Shown in pieces: positions 59,164 to 64,000 of a stretch of 64,000 nt of DNA. How positions within the stretch are numbered: the stretch's first letter is position 1; each line of letters begins with the position of its first letter. Both the position numbers and the translations under genes were made by a program. This DNA is from Novosphingobium sediminicola (lineage in GTDB: Bacteria > Pseudomonadota > Alphaproteobacteria > Sphingomonadales > Sphingomonadaceae): the NCBI RefSeq assembly GCF_014196525.1, contig NZ_JACIDX010000014.1, positions 62,001 through 126,000 of the forward strand, in the 5' to 3' direction. The notes beneath the pieces are model-generated. The model made no database searches. It was not told the DNA's origin and worked only from the letters and a program-made list of their open reading frames with translations.

Positions 59164-61812
59164 TCAGAACTTCACGCCCAACTTGGCATAGTAATAGCCG
59201 CCGTTGATCCCGACAGAGGAGAAGGAGGGATACTGGCTGACATAGGCGGTGGAGGCGGCATTGAACTGCTGTTGACGGGCAAAAGCAGGGATCTTGTCAG
59301 GATAGATGCCGAACAGGTTATTGGCGCCCACCGAGAACTTGATGTCGCGGGTAAAGGCAAAGGTGCCTTCCAGATCGGTCACGAACATCGTGCCGACGCG
59401 CTGATAGTAGTCTTCGGCGGTCTGGGCGGTCTGGGCCAACAGCTTGGCCGGGCCATAGACCGATTCGCGCAGGTTGATGCTGACCTTGCCGCTTTCCCAA
59501 TAGGTGTTGAAGGTCGCGCGCCACTTGGGCGTGGTGTCGGTCAGCGCCGATTGCGAATATTTGTCAAAGATACCCTGACGCGAATTGATGTTCGAGGGCG
59601 GAGCATTGATCGCCTTGATCGAGGTTTCGTTATAATTGGCCGACAGCGAGAAATCGACCCGCCCGCCGACCGCATGGGTGTTGTAGGTCGCCAGGAAGTC
59701 CACGCCGCGCGTCAGCGTGCTCAGACCGTTGACGAAGGAGTTGATGGTGAGCGAGCCGGACTGGCCGCCGTTGATCGTGTCGATGATCGAGGTGATCGGC
59801 ACGCCATTGTTATACAGCGCGGTCAGCACCGAGGGCGAGACGATCACATTGCTGGAGCAGCCCGCCGCCGAGAGCGCCGCGTTCAGATCGGTCGAGGGCG
59901 AATAGCCGCCCGGCAGATATTTGCAGTTGTTCGAATAGCCCAGGAAGCCTGAGGACTGCACGATACGGTCGCGCAGATAGATCGAGTAGGCATCCACCGT
60001 GATCGTCAGCTTGGGCAGCGGGTTGAGCACAAGACCGAAGCTGAGGTTGGTCGACTTTTCCGGCTTCAGGCCCGAAATGCCCAGCGCCTTGGCGCCCGCC
60101 GAGTTGGGCGCGAAAATGCCCGAAAGCGAGGCCGGGCCAACGTTGATGCCCGAATAGAAACCTTCGGCCAACGTGGGCGCGCGGAAGCCCGTCGAGACCG
60201 TGCCGCGCACCGCAATCGCCGGGCTGAAGTCATAACGGCTGGTCAGCTTGAAGACAGTGGTGTCGCCAAAGTCGGAATAGTTTTCATGGCGGACCGCGCC
60301 ATCGACCAGCCACTTTTCAACCGGCTTCAACGAAATATCGAAATATTGCGAGAAGTTGGTGCGGCTGTTGTTGCTGGCATTGGCGGGCGAATAGCCAAAG
60401 AAGGACTGGATGCCGCCGCCCAGCTTGCCGGTGCCGACATAGTAAGAGGCCACTTCGCCCGCGCCCAGCGCATAGGTGTCGCGGCGCCATTCGCCGCCAG
60501 CGGCCAGATGGACAGGCTCGGACAGGCCGACTTCCAGCTCATGCGTGCCATCAAGGTTGACGGTGAACTGCGAGGCGGTGAACGAACCGTCGAACACATC
60601 GCGCGGGGTGTAACCGGCGCGGGTGGTCGTCGAGGAATCGTAGTAAAGCGCGGCATTGGCCGAGTTCACCACGTAAACCTTGTTGATGTCCTTGCCATAG
60701 GTGGCCGACAGGTCGATCGTGGACTTGCCGAAAGTGCCCTTGACCCCGCCGGTCCAGGCAAAGTCGGTTTCCTTCAGCGCTTCGAGCGGCGAGAAGCCCA
60801 GCGGGAAAGGAATATCGCCCGAAGCAACCGAACCGGCCGCCGGAGCCACCACCGCGCTTTGCCCATAAACCACGTTGGGCAGGCGATAGTTCTGATAGGT
60901 GCTGCCGGTGCGGGTCGAATAGGAACCGAAGGAGTAGATCTCGATATCCTGAATGCCGGTATAGCCCATGTTGTAGAACATATTGGTAAGAGCCATGCGG
61001 CCATCGCCAAAGATGCGGTTCACATAGGGGTAATTGGCCGCCGACGTCAGGCCCGGAAAGCGCGAGAGCAGCGTGGCCCCCTGCGTCGTGCCCGAAACCA
61101 CGCGCGGATCGACATCGCCGCGGAAGCTGTAATCCTTGACCTTATGCTGCACGGTCAGGTTCAGGTACATATTCTCGACCGGCGCCATGCCGATATTGCC
61201 CGCCAGTTCATAGTTGAACCCGTCCCCGGCATAATACTGGCCGACCGAGCCGCTGATATAGCCGCCCTTGTCCTTCTTTTTCAGGATCAGGTTGACCACG
61301 CCCGCCACCGCGTCCGTGCCGTATTGGGCCGCCGCGCCATCCTGCAGCACTTCGACATGCTCGACCGCTTCCATAGGGATCAGGCCCATGTCGGGGGCGG
61401 CCGCGCCCGTCCACATCGCATTGGTCACCACCACATTGGCGGTGCCATGGCGGCGCTTGCCGTTGATCATCACCAGCGTGTGATTGGGGTTCAGACCGCG
61501 CAGCTTCACCGAGGGGTGGAACGCGGTCATGTCATTGCCGAAGGTCTGGATCTGGATGCTGGGCACCGAGAGCGCAAGCGCGGTGTTGATGTCCGAGCGG
61601 CCCGCGCGGGCCATCAGATCGGAGCTGAGCACCTGAACCGGAGCCGGGCTGTCGCCGGCCTTCAGGCCCGTGGTGCGCGTACCGGTCACGATGATCGCGG
61701 TGCCTTCCTCGGGCGCGGCGGCGGCGGCAGGCTCGGCGGCATAGGCCGAGGTGGCGCCCAAAACGGTGCTGGAAAGGAGCGCGACGAGCGCAGCCTTCTT
61801 GATGGCTTGCAT
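59164..61812 (-). CDS. TonB-dependent outer membrane receptor
   Basis: An 882-residue receptor precursor: signal peptide (about 1-26, ending AYA), TonB-box-like GTAIIVTGTR, plug domain (VQVLSSDLMARAGRSDINTALALSVPSIQ; VKLRGLNPNHTLVMINGKRRH; EHVEVLQDGAAAQYGTDAVAGVVNLILKKKD) and a long beta-barrel ending with an aromatic residue. The substrate is not evident. The ATG at 61812 has a GGGGGA site; the frame runs 14 codons further upstream without a better start. It is divergent from the RidA-family gene. Confidence 0.95.
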   Translation of the reverse strand: MQAIKKAALVALLSSTVLGATSAYAAEPAAAAAPEEGTAIIVTGTRTTGLKAGDSPAPVQVLSSDLMARAGRSDINTALALSVPSIQIQTFGNDMTAFHPSVKLRGLNPNHTLVMINGKRRHGTANVVVTNAMWTGAAAPDMGLIPMEAVEHVEVLQDGAAAQYGTDAVAGVVNLILKKKDKGGYISGSVGQYYAGDGFNYELAGNIGMAPVENMYLNLTVQHKVKDYSFRGDVDPRVVSGTTQGATLLSRFPGLTSAANYPYVNRIFGDGRMALTNMFYNMGYTGIQDIEIYSFGSYSTRTGSTYQNYRLPNVVYGQSAVVAPAAGSVASGDIPFPLGFSPLEALKETDFAWTGGVKGTFGKSTIDLSATYGKDINKVYVVNSANAALYYDSSTTTRAGYTPRDVFDGSFTASQFTVNLDGTHELEVGLSEPVHLAAGGEWRRDTYALGAGEVASYYVGTGKLGGGIQSFFGYSPANASNNSRTNFSQYFDISLKPVEKWLVDGAVRHENYSDFGDTTVFKLTSRYDFSPAIAVRGTVSTGFRAPTLAEGFYSGINVGPASLSGIFAPNSAGAKALGISGLKPEKSTNLSFGLVLNPLPKLTITVDAYSIYLRDRIVQSSGFLGYSNNCKYLPGGYSPSTDLNAALSAAGCSSNVIVSPSVLTALYNNGVPITSIIDTINGGQSGSLTINSFVNGLSTLTRGVDFLATYNTHAVGGRVDFSLSANYNETSIKAINAPPSNINSRQGIFDKYSQSALTDTTPKWRATFNTYWESGKVSINLRESVYGPAKLLAQTAQTAEDYYQRVGTMFVTDLEGTFAFTRDIKFSVGANNLFGIYPDKIPAFARQQQFNAASTAYVSQYPSFSSVGINGGYYYAKLGVKF

Positions 61813-62122
61813 GAAAGTCCCCCTGAACTGACCACGCATGTTGCAATGCAACAAGTATCCATCACCAAAAGCGCTTTCGCTTATGGTCTGGTACGCGGCA
61901 AAAATCGTAAAACATTCGTGACGAGGGCGGCCAATGCAGTTTCCCTCTACATCGCCGCCTTTCGCAAATGCACAATTTTCCGTCCTAAATGCCCATACGC
62001 CGATTTGCGTACCGGCCTGTCAGGTGGCGAAACTGGACTGTTCAACGCGCGAAATCGCGACAATATGGCCACAGTTCTTCTGCCCGAAATGGCGCGTGTT
62101 ACGTAAAACGAGGAAGCCTATT
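61813..62122. promoter_or_regulatory. Divergent promoter region of TonB receptor and RidA-like gene
   Basis: 310 bases, relatively AT-rich. GTTGCAATGCAAC (61839-61851), a perfect 13-base palindrome, lies 27 bases before the receptor start and may be an operator. No clear sigma-54 or FNR motif. Confidence 0.5.
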
Positions 62123-62647
62123 ATGCTGCGTAAAATGCTGAAAACCGCCGGCTGTGCCGCTCTGCTGCCGATCCTGATGGCGGCCGCTCCGGCCCAGGCG
62201 CAGGTGACTCGCATCAAGACCAACCCCGGCGCCTTCATCCTGGACGGCGTGCGCGTGGCGCCCGGCAATGAAATCTACTTCCTCTCGGGTCAGCTCGCCT
62301 CGCCCATCGATCCGGCCAAGGCCACCACGATGGAAGATTTCGGCGACACCAAGACCCAGACCGTCAGCGTGCTGAACAAGATCAAGAAGCAGCTGGAATC
62401 GCAGGGCTACTCGATCAAGGACGTGGTCAAGATGACGCTCTTCATCGCGGCTGATCCCAAGCTGGGCAAGATCGACTTTGCCGGGGCCAATGCCGGTTTC
62501 AAGGAATTCTTCGGCAGCGCGGAAAACCCCGACACCGTGGCCCGTTCGGCGTTTCAGGTGGCCAATCTGGTGGCTCCGCAATTCCTGATCGAGATCGAGG
62601 CGATTGCCGCCAAGAAGCCTGCGCCCGCCGCCAAGGCCAAAAAGTAA
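62123..62647 (+). CDS. RidA-family protein with signal peptide
   Basis: A 174-residue precursor. A Sec signal peptide (residues 1-26, ending AQA) precedes a YjgF/RidA domain: GNEIYFLSGQLA, LNKIKKQLESQGYSIKDVVKMTLFIAAD, and AGFKEFFG. The RidA arginine that binds imine/enamine intermediates is present (Arg141 in VARSAFQV), followed by LIEIEAIA. The C-terminus is Ala/Lys/Pro-rich. RidA normally removes reactive enamines in the cytosol; export to the periplasm suggests another substrate. Confidence 0.87.
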   Translation: MLRKMLKTAGCAALLPILMAAAPAQAQVTRIKTNPGAFILDGVRVAPGNEIYFLSGQLASPIDPAKATTMEDFGDTKTQTVSVLNKIKKQLESQGYSIKDVVKMTLFIAADPKLGKIDFAGANAGFKEFFGSAENPDTVARSAFQVANLVAPQFLIEIEAIAAKKPAPAAKAKK

Positions 62648-62660
62648 GCCTTTAAGGACC

Positions 62661-62928
62661 GCACCGGTCCCGGCGCGATGGTCGGACCGGTGCCTGTCGC
62701 CGCGTCATTCTTCGCCATTCAGGTGGCGCGGCGACAGTTTTTGTTGGGTGCGCTCTGGGCGGACGCCCAGAGCTTGCGGCACCAGCCCACTCCCCCGGCC
62801 CTACCACCCACAGGGTACGCTTAATGGGTGGTAGGGCCGGGGGAGTGGGCTGGTGCCGCAGGCAAATCGCGGAGCCGATTTGCCAACCAACAAAGACTCG
62901 CCGCAAGCTTCAGGCGAATGCCTGAAGC
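62661..62928. repeat. Run of six consecutive palindromes including repeat copy B
   Basis: Stems: 62661-62693 (10 bp), 62696-62735 (9 bp, then TTTTTG), 62752-62773 (10 bp), 62776-62859 (perfect 35-bp arms, 14-base loop), 62861-62884 (9 bp) and 62907-62928 (9 bp). The 35-bp arm is homologous to the repeat between motA and motB. The first two probably terminate the RidA-family gene. No open frame was found. Confidence 0.75.
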
Positions 62929-62940
62929 GCACTCAACAAA

Positions 62941-63855
62941 TCATTGCTCGATAATCCGGATCGCGATGGCGGCGGCGGCAGAGCGCTTTTCCACGCCCAG
63001 CTTCACGTAAATCCGCTCCAGATGCTTTTGAACCGTGCGCGGCGAAATATCCAGCACGTCGGAAATATCGTTGCTGGCCTTGCCATAGCCCACCCACAGC
63101 AGCACCTCGGCCTCGCGCTGGGTCAGTTCCAGACTGTCGCGCAATTTGGTGACATTCTGTTCGTGGCTGATTTCGTTGAGGCGGATCAGCACCTCATTCT
63201 CGCGGTAATGGGCGATCACCAGCAGTTCGAGCGAGCTTTCGCCAAACTCGCCCTTCACCGCCGAACCCGGCTTGCCCCCGCGCTGCAACAGCCGTTCGAC
63301 CAGCACCGCCACCGCAGGCGGCAGCCCCCCTTCACGGCTCCAATCGGGCACCAGCCGCGCAATGGCCTGTTCGGCGCGCGGCGTGCACCACAGCATCCGC
63401 CCCTGCGCATCGGTGGCCATCATCAGACGGCCGGTGGCATCAAGGCTGGCCACGCTGGCATGCATCGCACGGCTCTGCGCCATATGCACCCGCACCCGTG
63501 CAATCAGCTCCATCAGATTGACCGGCTTGCGCACATAATCGGTGCCGCCCACCTCAAAGGCCTCGACCACATGCTCGCTCTCGGTCAGGCCGGTCATGAA
63601 GATCACCGGCACATTGGCCAGTTCGGGGCGCGCCTTGATCCGGGCGGTGGTTTCAAACCCGTCGATGCCGGGCATCACCGCGTCCATCAGGATCAGATCG
63701 GGCAGGATATGGCCCAGCAGATCGAGCGCGGCCTGGCCCGAGGTTGCCACCAGAACGCTCAGCTCCGCGCCTTCCAGCGCGGCAGTGAGCATGCGCAGCG
63801 AATCCGGTTCGTCATCGACGACCAGCACGGTCTGCGTATGGACAGGCAGCGACAT
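62941..63855 (-). CDS. Response regulator with receiver and LuxR HTH domains
   Basis: A 304-residue regulator. The receiver (about 8-125) has Asp14-Asp15, phosphoacceptor Asp58 (LILMDAVMPG), switch Thr (IFMTGL) and Lys (VRKPVN). A middle region of about 100 residues has no clear family, possibly PAS-like. The C-terminal LuxR HTH is LTQREAEVLLWVGYGKASNDISDVLDISPRTVQKHLERIYVKLGV. It follows the end of a probable sensor kinase gene by four bases and so forms a two-component pair. The frame extends upstream beyond the ATG at 63855, but that ATG precedes the receiver properly. Confidence 0.88.
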   Translation of the reverse strand: MSLPVHTQTVLVVDDEPDSLRMLTAALEGAELSVLVATSGQAALDLLGHILPDLILMDAVMPGIDGFETTARIKARPELANVPVIFMTGLTESEHVVEAFEVGGTDYVRKPVNLMELIARVRVHMAQSRAMHASVASLDATGRLMMATDAQGRMLWCTPRAEQAIARLVPDWSREGGLPPAVAVLVERLLQRGGKPGSAVKGEFGESSLELLVIAHYRENEVLIRLNEISHEQNVTKLRDSLELTQREAEVLLWVGYGKASNDISDVLDISPRTVQKHLERIYVKLGVEKRSAAAAIAIRIIEQ

Positions 63856-63859
63856 GCGG

Positions 63860-64000
63860 TTAGCACTCCTCAAGTATGCGCGTCATGCCGCTCAGATCAA
63901 AACGATCCAGGCATGTAAACAGTTTTCCGGCCAGTTCGGCAGTTTCGGGCTGGGCCGCCAATTGGCGGATCTCCTGCTCAAGGCCACGCACATAACCTAT
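63860..64000 (-). CDS. C-terminal end of a probable sensor kinase
   Basis: The last 46 residues of a gene that enters from the right edge. The visible end (helical LEQEIRQLAAQP, then LFTCLDRFDLSGMTRILEEC) suits the helical tail of a hybrid kinase or receiver protein, but no catalytic motif is in view. The call rests on its position just before the response regulator. Confidence 0.5.
   Translation of the reverse strand: MGYVRGLEQEIRQLAAQPETAELAGKLFTCLDRFDLSGMTRILEEC

Noticed and set aside
1..64000. CRISPR arrays, tRNA, rRNA, transposase or integrase genes
   Set aside because: No spaced direct-repeat array, tRNA cloverleaf, rRNA segment or recombinase motif was seen.

Overview
The window is a high-GC, densely packed chromosomal segment that looks like an alphaproteobacterium of the order Sphingomonadales; Novosphingobium or a close relative is my best guess from protein flavour, not from a search. 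It holds three blocks: a cbb3 oxidase island, a nearly complete flagellar cluster, and a chemotaxis operon, followed by a short TonB receptor/RidA/two-component region.

Positions 1-8.2 kb. A minus-strand operon ccoN-ccoO-ccoQ-ccoP-ccoG-ccoH-ccoI encodes the high-affinity cbb3 terminal oxidase with its assembly and copper-loading factors (ccoI runs off the left edge). It is headed by an FNR-type box. An OmpW-family porin with a weaker FNR-like box, and an Fnr-type regulator with cysteines for an oxygen-sensing 4Fe-4S cluster, lie next to it, so regulator and probable targets are together.

Positions 8.5-45.4 kb. The flagellar cluster. Minus strand: SltF-like transglycosylase-flhA-fliA, flgM-flgN, flgA, and an ExbB/ExbD-like ion-channel pair. 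Plus strand: flgBCDEFGHIJKL, motA, motB, a large HAD protein; then flagellin (minus); then a sigma-54 activator followed by fliEFGHIJ, fliKLMNOPQR, flhB, fliD, fliS. Four near-perfect sigma-54 -24/-12 promoters (before the transglycosylase, flgA, flgB and fliK), an encoded sigma-54 activator, FliA and its antagonist FlgM give the usual hierarchy: activator plus sigma-54 for basal body and hook, then FliA for filament genes. Several structural proteins are short (FlgD, FlgE, FlgJ) and FlgH has no lipoprotein cysteine.

Positions 45.7-57.5 kb. A LuxR-type regulator with an atypical receiver, a stand-alone CheB-like protein that has lost its catalytic histidine, and a plus-strand chemotaxis operon: two chemoreceptors, STAS protein, CheA, CheR, CheB, CheD, CheY, CheW and a 96-residue protein carrying a CheZ/CheT-like DxxxQ motif. 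A hypothetical gene faces it.

Positions 58.1-64 kb. A gene-poor, hairpin-rich kilobase; a TonB-dependent receptor; a divergent secreted RidA-family protein; a run of six consecutive palindromes; and a LuxR-type response regulator preceded by the end of a probable sensor kinase. One palindrome family occurs twice, between motA and motB and after ridA, and a separate element with perfect 40-bp inverted arms lies between fnr and fliA.

All coordinates and translations were read by hand; family names rest on recognisable motifs and gene order, not on database searches.
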